Counted from the first letter of the stretch, positions 1 to 6,328 are shown. The stretch is DNA of 8,841 bases from Syntrophobacterales bacterium (GCA_020052215.1 JAGVPN010000088.1:1-8841), one strand, 5' to 3'. Notes: generated from the letters alone by a model not told the origin. Translations and numbers: made by a program.

Positions 1-12
1 AACAAGTAATCA

Positions 13-98
13 TCCGAATTGTAGGGGCGGTTCGCGAACCGCCCCTACGGGGGTTGCGACCATAAAGCCAGAATTACCTTTATGACGGCAACTTGGTA
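13..98. mobile_element. MITE-like palindromic element, copy A
   Basis: This is a small non-coding element lying just downstream of the hydrolase gene. Its right end, read on the minus strand from position 98, is TACCAAGTTGCCGTCATAAA, which matches the ends of the two other copies (4941-5141 and 5237-5380). Its left end, TCCGAATTG at 13-21, is a degenerate version of the same terminus. TCA stands immediately outside both ends (10-12 and 99-101), as expected of a 3-base target duplication. The interior holds a perfect 28-base palindrome at 21-48 and a 7-bp stem (CATAAAG 61-67 with CTTTATG 78-84). No protein is encoded, so a transposase would have to act in trans. The left end is the weakest part of the call. 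Confidence 0.55.
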
Positions 99-110
99 TC
101 AGGGGGACTG

Positions 111-758
111 CTAGAAAAAATCGGTGAGAAAAGGGTTGTTGACCTTTTCCTCGCCCAGGGTGGAGGTCGGGGTCTCGCCGTAGTCATGGCCGGGCCAGAT
201 GCGGGTCTCGTCCGGCAGGGGCATGATTTTTGCTTCCAGGGAGGCGATGAGTTGAGTCAGGGACGCCCCCGGCAGGTCGGTGCGTCCGGCGGCGCCCACG
301 AACAGCGTGTCCCCGGTGAACAGCTGGCCGGGGAAAGAGAGGCAGATACCCCCCGGGGAATGGCCCGGGGTATGGAGGACCAGGGCCTGGCAGGCGCCCA
401 GGGGGATTTGGTGGCCGTCGGCCACCAGCACATCCGCCCGGGTCAAAGGCGGGAAGCCCTCGGCCCGAGCCGCGGCTTGCATTTCTGGCGTCCGAAAAAA
501 CTCCCAGTCCAACCGGTGGATGACGATCCGGGCGCCGGTGGCCGCGGCCCAGTGGTCGTTACCGGCGATGTGGTCGGCATGTCCATGGGTGTTGACGATC
601 CAGCGCAAGCGCCAGCCTTCTTCCCGGAGTTTAGCCGACAACTCGTCAGAAGGACCGCCCGGATCGATGAGCAGCGCTTCGCCTGAGGCCTCACAGGCCA
701 CCAGGTAGGAAATCACCTGGAGGGGGCCGGTGGCCGCCGCCGTGATCTTGAGACGCAC
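111..758 (-). CDS. MBL-fold metallo-hydrolase, glyoxalase II-like
   Basis: This is a cytoplasmic metallo-beta-lactamase-fold hydrolase of 215 residues, a usual size for the short glyoxalase II-like (GloB/YcbL) group. The dinuclear metal site is complete: THGHADH at 57-63, His133 in TPGHSPGG, Asp150 in FTGDTLF and His191 in PGHDYG. Family members hydrolyse thioesters such as S-lactoylglutathione or act on related small molecules. The long C-terminal substrate domain of classical GloB is absent, so the substrate cannot be named. I prefer the GTG start at 758, which gives MRLKITAAATGPLQ as in relatives; a TTG at 773 would add five residues, and neither has a strong ribosome site. It lies 33 bases after the secreted-protein gene on the same strand and may be co-transcribed with it. 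The catalytic class is secure; the exact start is not. Confidence 0.9.
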   Translation of the reverse strand: MRLKITAAATGPLQVISYLVACEASGEALLIDPGGPSDELSAKLREEGWRLRWIVNTHGHADHIAGNDHWAAATGARIVIHRLDWEFFRTPEMQAAARAEGFPPLTRADVLVADGHQIPLGACQALVLHTPGHSPGGICLSFPGQLFTGDTLFVGAAGRTDLPGASLTQLIASLEAKIMPLPDETRIWPGHDYGETPTSTLGEEKVNNPFLTDFF

Positions 759-791
759 CGGGTTATCTCTCAAGCCGAGTGGGCCAGCAGA

Positions 792-1316
792 TCACCGGCC
801 CAGAAAACCGAAGACCATCTGCTGGTTGCGCAGGGCGTAAATTTCCGATTTGATGGAGCGCTTGTGGGCCTGTTCGAATCCCGCCTTGGCTTCCCGCTGT
901 AACTTCACGTAGACGTCCGGCTGGGTCGTCTCGAGCTTGACGGCCTTCTGCTGTTTTTCTTCCGCGGACTTGATCAGGCGCTCCGCCTGAGCCAATTCAT
1001 CCGCGGCCAGCTTCTGGTTGATGGCCTCCTGCTGGATCTCCCGGTCCGTCAGGGCCCGCTCCGCCTGCTGGGGGCCGCACTCTTTTTGCAGGATGGTGAA
1101 CAGGGAGTTGGCCTCTTTCGCCTGGGACTTGGCTTCGGCCGTATAGCCCGCCGTCAATTTTTTTTCGGCGTTATCCAGCAGCTTCACGGCCCGCTTGTAA
1201 AGGATGGCGTGGTCGGGGCCGCACTTGGCCGGGGGTTGCTGGGCCAGGGCCGCCCCGCCAAGCCCCAACACCAGGAGCACTCCCAAAATCATTGGCACAA
1301 ACCGGAGTCGAATCAT
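792..1316 (-). CDS. Small secreted helical protein of unknown function
   Basis: I do not recognise this 174-residue protein. It begins with a clear Sec signal peptide (MIRLR, a hydrophobic core to about residue 22, then ALA-QQ, cleavage after about residue 25), so the mature part should be periplasmic. The rest is rich in Ala, Lys, Glu and Gln and looks almost entirely alpha-helical, probably coiled coil, from about residue 36 to 155. There are two cysteines in the mature part, Cys32 and Cys80, each in a CGP context, which might form a disulfide. The ATG at 1316 is chosen because CAAAGGA (1330-1324) lies 7 bases upstream and the signal peptide starts there. It follows the L,D-transpeptidase gene after a 179-base gap, which suggests an envelope role, but nothing more specific can be supported. 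Confidence 0.8.
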   Translation of the reverse strand: MIRLRFVPMILGVLLVLGLGGAALAQQPPAKCGPDHAILYKRAVKLLDNAEKKLTAGYTAEAKSQAKEANSLFTILQKECGPQQAERALTDREIQQEAINQKLAADELAQAERLIKSAEEKQQKAVKLETTQPDVYVKLQREAKAGFEQAHKRSIKSEIYALRNQQMVFGFLGR

Positions 1317-1495
1317 AATGTCGTCCTTTGTCAATGAAGCTAAAAAGTTGCGGTGAAGGCCCGGGGCAACCGGATCGCCGGATGAGGCCGCAAGCCGTTT
1401 CGTTTATAGAGGACCTGCGAGCCCCGGAATCCGGAGTGTCTGGCTGTCCTTGGCTCACCTGATTATCGGCGCTGCTGCCGGTCACCGGACGGAGT

Positions 1496-2473
1496 CTATT
1501 CTACCTTGACCGCCTGGCCCTGTAAAGGAGAAAGCCTGACCTCCTTGGGGGCATTGGAGGTTGCGGGGGCGGCGGGGAGGGGCCCAGCCCCGATCTTGGT
1601 GATGTCCTGGGCCAGGCCCGATTTGGCCTTGAGGATGGGCGGGACCTTAGCCCAATCGATGCGATCGGTTATCTGGTAGTACTCGGCCATGTCCTGGACC
1701 CATTCCAGGGGGTTCAACTCCCACTGGTAGATATTGGGAATGGCCTCCAGATACACCCGGCCCTGGGGCGTCAGGGCCAGTTTGATGGGCCGGTAAATGA
1801 TCTTCACCGGGGTGTCCACCTCTACCTGGGGGAAGAGGTTTTCGATCTCGTTGGGGAGCATGCGGATGCAGCCGTGGGACACATAGAAACCCACGCTCCA
1901 GGGGCGGTTGGTGGCATGGATGCCCACCCCCGAGGCCGTGGTCGCCATAAAGTATTTTCCCAGGGGATTCTTGGGGCCGGGGGGGACCTTGGTCACCACT
2001 TCTTGACCCATTTCGTCCATCTCCTCCTGGATGGACGGCGGCACGTTCCAGGTGGGGTTCTTGCGCTTTTCGCAGATCTTATAGTTCCCGGTGGGGGTGG
2101 GCCAGCTGGGCTTGCCCACCGCCAGGGCATAGCGCCGCTGATAGGCCCCGTTCTGGAAATGGTACAGACGCAATTCCGGCAAATTGATGACCAGGCCGTT
2201 TTGCACCTCCGTGGGCACGATGTGGGTGTTGTTGATCTTGAGCACCATGCCTGGTTTGAGCTTATAAGGCTTTTTCAGGCAGTTCTCCCGGACCACCGTC
2301 ACCCAGCGCACCCCCTGCTCCAGGGCCAGGCGATCCACGCTGGTGGGTTTCTCAATGGCAATCTCTTTTTCGCCGCCGGCCACCTGGGTATAGAGGGGCG
2401 GGGCCGTATCGGCGCCGGCCAGTTGCGCCCCCGTCAGGAGGACCAATAAAATTAACCACGCTCTTAAAACCAT
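1496..2473 (-). CDS. Secreted L,D-transpeptidase (YkuD/ErfK family)
   Basis: This periplasmic enzyme is predicted to cross-link peptidoglycan through 3-3 bonds or attach proteins to the wall. Residues 1-21 form a signal peptide (MVLRAWLILLVLLTG, then AGA-D). Residues about 55-100 resemble the degenerate LysM-like segment that precedes the catalytic domain in ErfK/YbiS proteins. The YkuD domain spans about 98-230, with a conserved GxxSWPTPTG-type block near 120-129, His186 in GIHATN, and SHGCIRM at 199-205 with nucleophile Cys202 and Arg204. A Pro/Ala-rich tail follows to residue 325. The ATG at 2473 lies one base after the stop codon of the phosphatase-family gene (TGA-G-ATG), so translation is probably coupled; an AGAGG lies about 12 bases upstream. 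Longer in-frame starts run back through the neighbouring gene and would hide the signal peptide, so I reject them. Confidence 0.93.
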   Translation of the reverse strand: MVLRAWLILLVLLTGAQLAGADTAPPLYTQVAGGEKEIAIEKPTSVDRLALEQGVRWVTVVRENCLKKPYKLKPGMVLKINNTHIVPTEVQNGLVINLPELRLYHFQNGAYQRRYALAVGKPSWPTPTGNYKICEKRKNPTWNVPPSIQEEMDEMGQEVVTKVPPGPKNPLGKYFMATTASGVGIHATNRPWSVGFYVSHGCIRMLPNEIENLFPQVEVDTPVKIIYRPIKLALTPQGRVYLEAIPNIYQWELNPLEWVQDMAEYYQITDRIDWAKVPPILKAKSGLAQDITKIGAGPLPAAPATSNAPKEVRLSPLQGQAVKVE

Positions 2474-2474
2474 C

Positions 2475-3236
2475 TCAATACTCAACCTCTGCTTCATAAG
2501 GAAAGTGATCGGAAGGGTAGCGGCCTTCCTGATTATCCGTGACCATGGCCACCCGCCGGACCAAAAACGGCGGGGTCGCCAGAATCCAGTCGATGCGGCT
2601 GCCCCGGGGCCGCCCATCGAACCCGTGCTGGGTGGTGTCCTCTTCTTCCGGCGGCTGCACCTGCCTCCAGGTATCTTGTAGGGGGCTGCCGGCGTGGATA
2701 AATTCCCCATACACCGGGCCGTCCGGCGACTCGTTAAAATCCCCCGCCAGTATCATCGGCTGTTTCAAGGGAAAGAAAAATTCCCGGATCATCCGGGCGC
2801 CCTCATACCGGGCCGCCGCAGAAATATGATCCAGGTGGGTGTTGATGAAGTAAAAGCTGGCGTCCCGGCCCTTTTCCCGAAACCGCCCGTAGGTGACCAG
2901 GCGGGGAAAGGCTGATCCCCAACTCAGGCTGCGGTGCACCTGAGGGGTCTCGGAAAGCCAGAACTCATTGCCCTCATCCACGTCAAAGCGGTCGCCCCGA
3001 TAGAAAATGGTGGGATACTGGCAGGTGGGGTCCACCCGGCGATGGGCCGTTAATGGCAGATAGCCGGTCAGATGCTCCTCCAGGTAGAGGAGCTGGGGCA
3101 CGGTCCCTTCCTGGGTCCCCAACAGGTCCGGCAGATGCTTGCCGATGACCTCCACCACCAGGTCCTTCCGGAACTCCCATTCATTGGGGCCGTCCAAGGG
3201 AGTGGCAAACCTGAGATTAAACGTCATAAGGCGCAT
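2475..3236 (-). CDS. Endonuclease/exonuclease/phosphatase (EEP) family protein
   Basis: This is a 253-residue member of the DNase I-like EEP superfamily, metal-dependent phosphoesterases that include nucleases, inositol phosphatases and sphingomyelinases. The set of motifs is complete: Asn7 in MTFNLR, Glu43 in GTQEG, NTHLDH at 132-137 (catalytic His134), GDFNES at 165-170 (Asp166, Asn168), Asp216 in RIDWIL and SDHFP at 242-246. There is no signal peptide, so it should act in the cytoplasm. Its substrate is not evident, and the motif pattern fits the large 'endonuclease/exonuclease/phosphatase family protein' group. The start is taken at ATG 3236, with AAGGG about 6 bases upstream. A GTG at 3242, two bases after the dgt stop, would add two residues. 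It lies between dgt and the L,D-transpeptidase gene with near-zero spacing, so the three are very probably one transcript. Confidence 0.9.
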   Translation of the reverse strand: MRLMTFNLRFATPLDGPNEWEFRKDLVVEVIGKHLPDLLGTQEGTVPQLLYLEEHLTGYLPLTAHRRVDPTCQYPTIFYRGDRFDVDEGNEFWLSETPQVHRSLSWGSAFPRLVTYGRFREKGRDASFYFINTHLDHISAAARYEGARMIREFFFPLKQPMILAGDFNESPDGPVYGEFIHAGSPLQDTWRQVQPPEEEDTTQHGFDGRPRGSRIDWILATPPFLVRRVAMVTDNQEGRYPSDHFPYEAEVEY

Positions 3237-3244
3237 GGCCACCC

Positions 3245-4408
3245 TTAACCGAACCCCACCCGCAAGGGCTGCGGGAAAAACAAGTCCTGGGAAGTCCGCA
3301 AAAAATAGGCGTCGGTCATGGAGGCCAGGAAATCCCGGACAATTTCCGCCGGCCGGCGGGACTCCCGGTAACCCGGGTCCATGGCGGCCAGGAAATCCAC
3401 CCAGATGGGCGAATCCTCACGGCCCGCCCCCATATCCGCCAAAAACCGCTCAAACAGCCGGTGGAACAGGGCCTCAATCTTGGGGGTCTCGGACTTGATG
3501 CGGGGATTGTCGTAAATCCGCCGGTAATTGAACTCCTTGAGCTTTTTTAAGAGCCGGCCGACTTCGGGACTGTAACCCACATAGTTCTTATCAAAGCTGT
3601 GGGTGATGAGATCGGCCACCAGGCTGTACACTATGGCGCCGTTGGTCCGGCCGAGGTTTTGGGCGACCTCGGGCGGCAATTCTTCCCGCCGCAGCAGCTT
3701 CAGGGTGATGGCATCCTCCAGGTCCCGGCCTATGTAGCTGATGGTGTCCGCCAGTCGGACCACGCAGCCTTCCAGGGTCATAGGCTTCAAGGACGCGGCC
3801 GGATCGGCCAGCTTGGCCCCGATCTCGGCCTCAAGGGAAGCAAAGGTCTTGTCCCCCTGGGGGGAGAGGCGTTCCACATGGGTTTCCCCGTCGTGGCAGA
3901 GGATCCCATCCAGGACCTGGAGGGAGAGGTTGAGCCCCCGCCCCTGCTTTTCCAGCCGGTCCAGGAACCACACTCCCTGGAGGCTGTGGAGAAAGGGGCC
4001 GACGCCGTGGGTCTCGCAGAGGCCCGAGAGGATGCGCTCCCCGTCGTGGCCGAAGGGGGGGTGGCCGATGTCGTGGCCCAGAGAGATGGCCTCCAGAAGG
4101 TCTTCGTTCAGGCGGAGAAACTTGCCGATGGTCCGGGCGATCTTGGACAGGAGCTGGACGTGCAGCACCCGGTGGCTGATTTGCTCGTGGCTGATGAGGT
4201 AAAAGACCTGGGTTTTGTCGATGTAACGGGTGTAAGCCCGGGAGTGGAGGATGCGGTCGGCGTCCACCGCGAAGTCCTGGCGGTGGCCCTCACTGATGCG
4301 CTCTTCATAGCGCCGGCGGATGGCGGCCACACTCCTGGTGGCATACGCAGAGAGCCCGGCTTCCTCCTGCTTATCCAGGATTTGCCGTAAATCGGCTAAA
4401 TTAACCAT
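3245..4408 (-). CDS. dgt: dGTPase-like HD-domain dNTP triphosphohydrolase
   Basis: This 387-residue HD-superfamily hydrolase is predicted to convert dNTPs to deoxynucleosides and triphosphate, so controlling dNTP pools. The N-terminal segment contains the dGTPase-type block with DRILHSRAYTR and KTQVF. The metal ligands are present: His83 in HRVLH, His112-Asp113 in GHDIGHPPFGHDGE (111-124), and the later Asp in RLADTISYIGRDLEDA. Length fits the bacterial Dgt-like type rather than the longer E. coli enzyme. Strict dGTP specificity cannot be read from sequence; a general dNTPase or another HD nucleotidase is possible. ATG 4408 is chosen because it lies about 20 bases behind an excellent promoter, whereas longer in-frame starts lie within or before that promoter. 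GGGGAAG upstream is a plausible ribosome site. It is the first gene of a tight operon with the EEP and transpeptidase genes. Confidence 0.88.
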   Translation of the reverse strand: MVNLADLRQILDKQEEAGLSAYATRSVAAIRRRYEERISEGHRQDFAVDADRILHSRAYTRYIDKTQVFYLISHEQISHRVLHVQLLSKIARTIGKFLRLNEDLLEAISLGHDIGHPPFGHDGERILSGLCETHGVGPFLHSLQGVWFLDRLEKQGRGLNLSLQVLDGILCHDGETHVERLSPQGDKTFASLEAEIGAKLADPAASLKPMTLEGCVVRLADTISYIGRDLEDAITLKLLRREELPPEVAQNLGRTNGAIVYSLVADLITHSFDKNYVGYSPEVGRLLKKLKEFNYRRIYDNPRIKSETPKIEALFHRLFERFLADMGAGREDSPIWVDFLAAMDPGYRESRRPAEIVRDFLASMTDAYFLRTSQDLFFPQPLRVGFG

Positions 4409-4430
4409 GCTTACCCACTTCCCCCCGGAT

Positions 4431-4459
4431 ATCATACCACAGCGACGGTTAACCCTCAA
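4431..4459 (-). promoter_or_regulatory. Predicted sigma70-type promoter of dgt
   Basis: On the minus strand, TTGAGG (4459-4454) is followed after 17 bases by TATGAT (4436-4431), with TG two positions before the -10 box (TGGTATGAT), an extended -10. Spacing is optimal and both boxes are close to consensus. Transcription would start near 4424, leaving a leader of roughly 16 bases before the dgt ATG at 4408. That excludes the longer upstream starts of the same frame. Confidence 0.7.
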
Positions 4460-4481
4460 GCGCCTACCCCGAGAATCACCA

Positions 4482-4511
4482 TTGACTTCCAGGTTTTCGG
4501 GTATATTTTAT
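4482..4511 (+). promoter_or_regulatory. Predicted promoter of the monooxygenase-fold gene
   Basis: TTGACT at 4482-4487 is followed by the AT-rich run TATATTTTAT (4502-4511). The best -10 hexamer is TATTTT at 4504-4509, 16 bases from the -35 box. The strong ribosome site AAGGAG (4517-4522) and ATG 4529 follow directly, so the leader would be very short. It is divergent from the dgt promoter, and the two share an intergenic region of 120 bases. Confidence 0.5.
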
Positions 4512-4528
4512 CTAAAAAGGAGAGGAAC

Positions 4529-4810
4529 ATGGTCAAGGTCTTGATGGAAAGGACGATTCGAGGGCAGAACGTGGGCCAAATCGTGCGCCTGTTGCGCCAA
4601 CTTCGGGTTTTGGCCATGCAGCAGCCCGGCTATATCAGCGGCGAGACCCTGCATGGGGTGGATGACCCTAACTATTACCTGGTAATCAGCGCCTGGGAAT
4701 CCCTGGGGCAGTGGCAGGATTGGTTCAACAACCCGGAGCGCCGGAAATTGAGCGCCGAAATCGACAGCTACCTGGAAGCCCCCACTCGCACCCGGGTCAT
4801 GACGAACTGA
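4529..4810 (+). CDS. Antibiotic biosynthesis monooxygenase (ABM)-fold small protein
   Basis: This 93-residue protein fits the dimeric alpha-beta ferredoxin-like ABM fold, which also covers quinol monooxygenases and heme-degrading enzymes. The pattern is typical: an N-terminal strand (VKVLMERTI), a helix from about 15 to 31, then PGYISGETL, the strand YYLVISAWES and the helix QWQDWFNNPERRKL. The stretch from GYISGE to the W-S-L-x-x-W helix is the most diagnostic part. Family members act on quinones, polyketides or heme, or have no known activity; no substrate can be given here. AAGGAG lies 6 bases before the ATG. The gene is monocistronic: a divergent gene lies upstream and a repeat-filled non-coding stretch follows. 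A strong hairpin at 4853-4884 lies 42 bases after the stop. Confidence 0.83.
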   Translation: MVKVLMERTIRGQNVGQIVRLLRQLRVLAMQQPGYISGETLHGVDDPNYYLVISAWESLGQWQDWFNNPERRKLSAEIDSYLEAPTRTRVMTN

Positions 4811-4852
4811 GGCGGCTGGCCTCCCGAACCTCATTGGCTTAACCGCCGGCCT

Positions 4853-4884
4853 CCGTAGGGGCGCTGTGCTCAGCGCCCCTACGG
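4853..4884. repeat. Perfect 14-bp stem palindrome, possible terminator
   Basis: CCGTAGGGGCGCTG (4853-4866) and its exact complement at 4871-4884 flank a TGCT loop. The outer core GTAGGGGCG / CGCCCCTAC is the same as in the palindrome at 21-48, so both belong to one dispersed repeat type. It lies 42 bases after the ABM-fold gene and could end its transcript, but no run of T follows, so a classic intrinsic terminator is not supported. I see no target duplication or TACC ends here. Confidence 0.7.
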
Positions 4885-4940
4885 TGAAATGCCCCCCTCT
4901 TTCGCCTTACCTGTGCAGCAGCCCCAACGGCATCTCTTCA

Positions 4941-5141
4941 TACCAACGATCATTTCCTCCCGGACACAACGAAGCATGAAAATGTAGGACAGCCGCCCCT
5001 GGCTGTCCCTGGGCAGGCGAGGGCGCCTGCCCTACACTTTCATATAAAGTCGCAATTAACCGGTGGCACCGGCGTCTCGCCTGTGCAGGCGCAGGCTAAA
5101 GCCTGCGGCTACAAAAATAACCCTTTGATCGCAACTCGGTA
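4941..5141. mobile_element. MITE-like palindromic element, copy B
   Basis: The left end (from 4941) reads TACCAACGATCA. The right end, read on the minus strand from 5141, reads TACCGAGTTGCGATCAAAGG; the two align with a 4-base gap. TCA flanks the element on both sides (4938-4940 and 5142-5144). Inside are several hairpins: GGACAGCC 4987-4994 with 5001-5008; GGGCAGGCG 5011-5019 with 5024-5032, both enclosed by TGTAGG/CCTACA (4983-4988, 5031-5036); CGCCTG 5078-5083 with 5086-5091; and GCAGGCT 5091-5097 with 5100-5106. A segment near 5041-5062 (ATAAAGTCGCAATTAACC) resembles copy A at 62-78. It looks composite, as if repeat modules were nested or shuffled between the same ends. There is no coding capacity. 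Confidence 0.6.
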
Positions 5142-5189
5142 TCACCTCCCGGGCGCCGGCCTCCCCGGCCCCCGGCCGCCGATAATTTT

Positions 5190-5217
5190 TTGCATTGCGG
5201 CCAATTCATGATATTAT
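5190..5217 (+). promoter_or_regulatory. Predicted promoter of the xerC-hslV operon
   Basis: TTGCAT (5190-5195) is followed after 16 bases by TATTAT (5212-5217). Transcription would begin near 5224, about 200 bases before the xerC start. The whole of MITE-like copy C (5237-5380) would then lie in the transcribed leader. Confidence 0.45.
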
Positions 5218-5236
5218 CTTTCTTTTAAATGAGTTA

Positions 5237-5380
5237 TACCAAAGAACAATCAAAAGACTATTCTTTGTCATTCTGAGCGCAGCGAAGAATCTCTCTTTTT
5301 ATGCCGCAGAGATTCTTCACTCCGCTGCACTCCGTTCAGAATGACATGAATATTCAATGTCTTTTGACTGCAACTTCGTA
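5237..5380. mobile_element. MITE-like element, copy C, in the xerC leader
   Basis: The left end reads TACCAAAGAACAATCAAAAG. The right end, read on the minus strand from 5380, reads TACGAAGTTGCAGTCAAAAG. TTA flanks both sides (5234-5236 and 5381-5383). Inside is a long imperfect hairpin: 5267-5293 (beginning GTCATTCTGAG and ending AAGAATCTC) pairs with 5309-5345 (GAGATTCTT to CAGAATGAC). This 'GTCATTCTGAG...AAGAATCTC' motif is one I know as a widely dispersed intergenic repeat in many bacterial genomes. The element ends 45 bases before the xerC ATG and, if the predicted promoter is right, is transcribed as part of the leader. Confidence 0.65.
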
Positions 5381-5410
5381 TTAAACGCCAGAGGTGGAAA
5401 AGCCTTTCCC

Positions 5411-5417
5411 GGGAAGG
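5411..5417 (+). promoter_or_regulatory. Ribosome binding site of xerC
   Basis: GGGAAGG ends 8 bases before ATG 5426. It decides the start against the in-frame ATG at 5357, which lies within the mobile element and has no such site. Confidence 0.7.
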
Positions 5418-5425
5418 CCATCGTT

Positions 5426-6328
5426 ATGAGCGGCTGGGACCATCTGGAAGATTTCCTGCGGTACCTCAAGGTAGAGCGGCAGATGTCGCCCCACACCCTG
5501 AGAAACTATCGCCTGGACCTCACCCAGTTTCTGGAGTTTTGCGCTGAGCACCGGGAGGGCCTTACCCCGGCGCAGGTGACCTACCAGGACCTGCGGGCCT
5601 TCCTGGCCGCGGCTCTGAAGAAAAACCGCAAGACCACGGTGGCCCGCAAGCTCTCCACCCTGCGCACCTTCTTCAAATACTTGCAGCGCCTGGGGGTCGT
5701 GACCCGGAACCCGGCCAAACTGGCCCCCAGCCCCAAGCTGGAAAAGGTCCTGCCCCACTATTTGAGCGTGGACGAGGCCTTTCACCTGCTGGGCGAGCCT
5801 AAGGACGAGGATTTCGGGACCTGCCGGGATAAGGCCATGTTGGAAGTGTTTTACGGCGGGGGCCTGCGCCTGTCCGAACTGGCCGGGCTCAGCCTGGGAG
5901 ATGTGGACCTGGCCCCCGGGGTGCTCCGAGTCTGGGGCAAAGGCAGCAAGGAACGCCTGGCCTTTTTGGGCGAGCCCGCCAAAGAGGCGCTTACGGCCTA
6001 TCTCCCCCTGCGGCAGCGGTTCCTGGCCCAGCATCAGACCGAAGATGAGACCGCCCTGTTCATCAATTCCCGGGGACGCCGCCTGTCCACCCGGGGGGTG
6101 GCCCGGGTGGTGGCCAAGTGGGTCAGGCTCTCGGGGCTCTCCCCGGGCCTGACGCCCCACGGCCTGCGCCACAGCTTCGCCACGCATCTATTGGAAGGCA
6201 AAGCCGACCTCCGGTCCGTCCAGGAACTGCTGGGCCATGCCTCCATCTCCACCACCGGGCGTTATACCCACCTCAACCTGGATTACCTGATGGAGGAGTA
6301 TGATAAAGCTCATCCCCGGAGTAAGTAG
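5426..6328 (+). CDS. xerC: Site-specific tyrosine recombinase XerC
   Basis: This 300-residue tyrosine recombinase works with XerD at the dif site to resolve chromosome dimers before division. The N-terminal SAM-like DNA-binding domain covers about residues 1-90 (LEDFLRYLKVERQMSPHT; FFKYLQRLG). The catalytic domain holds all six active-site residues: Arg148 (GGGLRLSEL), Lys172 (GKGSKER), His245 and Arg248 (PHGLRHSFATHLL), His271 (LGHASISTT) and nucleophile Tyr280 (GRYTHL). ATG 5426 has GGGAAGG (5411-5417) 8 bases upstream and gives the usual XerC length. An in-frame ATG at 5357 would start inside the mobile element and add 23 unrelated residues, so I reject it. Position directly before hslV matches the conserved xerC/codV-hslV(clpQ)-hslU(clpY) order, so this is the housekeeping recombinase and not an integrase of the nearby insert. 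XerD cannot be excluded on sequence alone. Confidence 0.93.
   Translation: MSGWDHLEDFLRYLKVERQMSPHTLRNYRLDLTQFLEFCAEHREGLTPAQVTYQDLRAFLAAALKKNRKTTVARKLSTLRTFFKYLQRLGVVTRNPAKLAPSPKLEKVLPHYLSVDEAFHLLGEPKDEDFGTCRDKAMLEVFYGGGLRLSELAGLSLGDVDLAPGVLRVWGKGSKERLAFLGEPAKEALTAYLPLRQRFLAQHQTEDETALFINSRGRRLSTRGVARVVAKWVRLSGLSPGLTPHGLRHSFATHLLEGKADLRSVQELLGHASISTTGRYTHLNLDYLMEEYDKAHPRSK

Larger units (their letters stand above)
4811..5425. other. Gene-free, repeat-rich intergenic stretch
   Basis: No credible gene lies in these 615 bases. The stretch holds a perfect hairpin (4853-4884), MITE-like copy B (4941-5141), a GC-rich gap, the predicted xerC promoter (5190-5217), MITE-like copy C (5237-5380) and the short spacer to xerC. 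Nearly all of it is inverted-repeat DNA. The 56 bases between the first hairpin and copy B show nothing I can name. Confidence 0.8.

Noticed and set aside
21..48. Intrinsic terminator for the minus-strand hydrolase gene
   Set aside because: The palindrome is perfect and suitably placed, but on the minus strand it is followed by AATTCGG and not by a run of T. It is better explained as the core of mobile element copy A.
1317..1495. Riboswitch (for example c-di-GMP class I) or strong promoter before the secreted-protein gene
   Set aside because: No conserved riboswitch core or convincing hairpin set is visible on the minus strand. A TATAAA at 1408-1403 has no acceptable -35 box at the right distance.
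2474..2710. N-terminal extension of the L,D-transpeptidase back to 2710
   Set aside because: It would overlap the EEP gene by more than 230 bases in another frame and bury the signal peptide. ATG 2473 fits both the signal peptide and the gene junction.
3599..4390. Long open frame of 263 codons on the plus strand, opposite dgt
   Set aside because: It is the complement of a well-supported HD-domain gene. The product shows no recognisable domain and is of the kind that GC-rich genes often give on the opposite strand.
4409..4459. Longer dgt start at 4459
   Set aside because: These upstream codons coincide with the predicted -35 and -10 boxes and would not be transcribed from that promoter.
4853..5345. 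CRISPR array in the palindrome-rich stretch
   Set aside because: The hairpins differ in sequence and spacing. There are no regularly spaced identical repeats with unique spacers, and no cas genes.
5357..5425. XerC start at ATG 5357
   Set aside because: The extra 23 codons are largely the terminal sequence of the repeat element and have no ribosome site. ATG 5426 has GGGAAGG at the right distance and gives a normal length.
5381..6187. Open frame of 268 codons on the minus strand, opposite xerC
   Set aside because: The plus-strand frame has all six tyrosine recombinase active-site residues. The opposite frame is low in motif content and overlaps the mobile element end.
5426..6328. The tyrosine recombinase as integrase of the hslV-hslU insert
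   Set aside because: It has XerC length and sequence and sits in the conserved xerC-hslV position. The insert is on the far side of hslV and carries no attachment site pair that I can see beyond the hslV tail copy.
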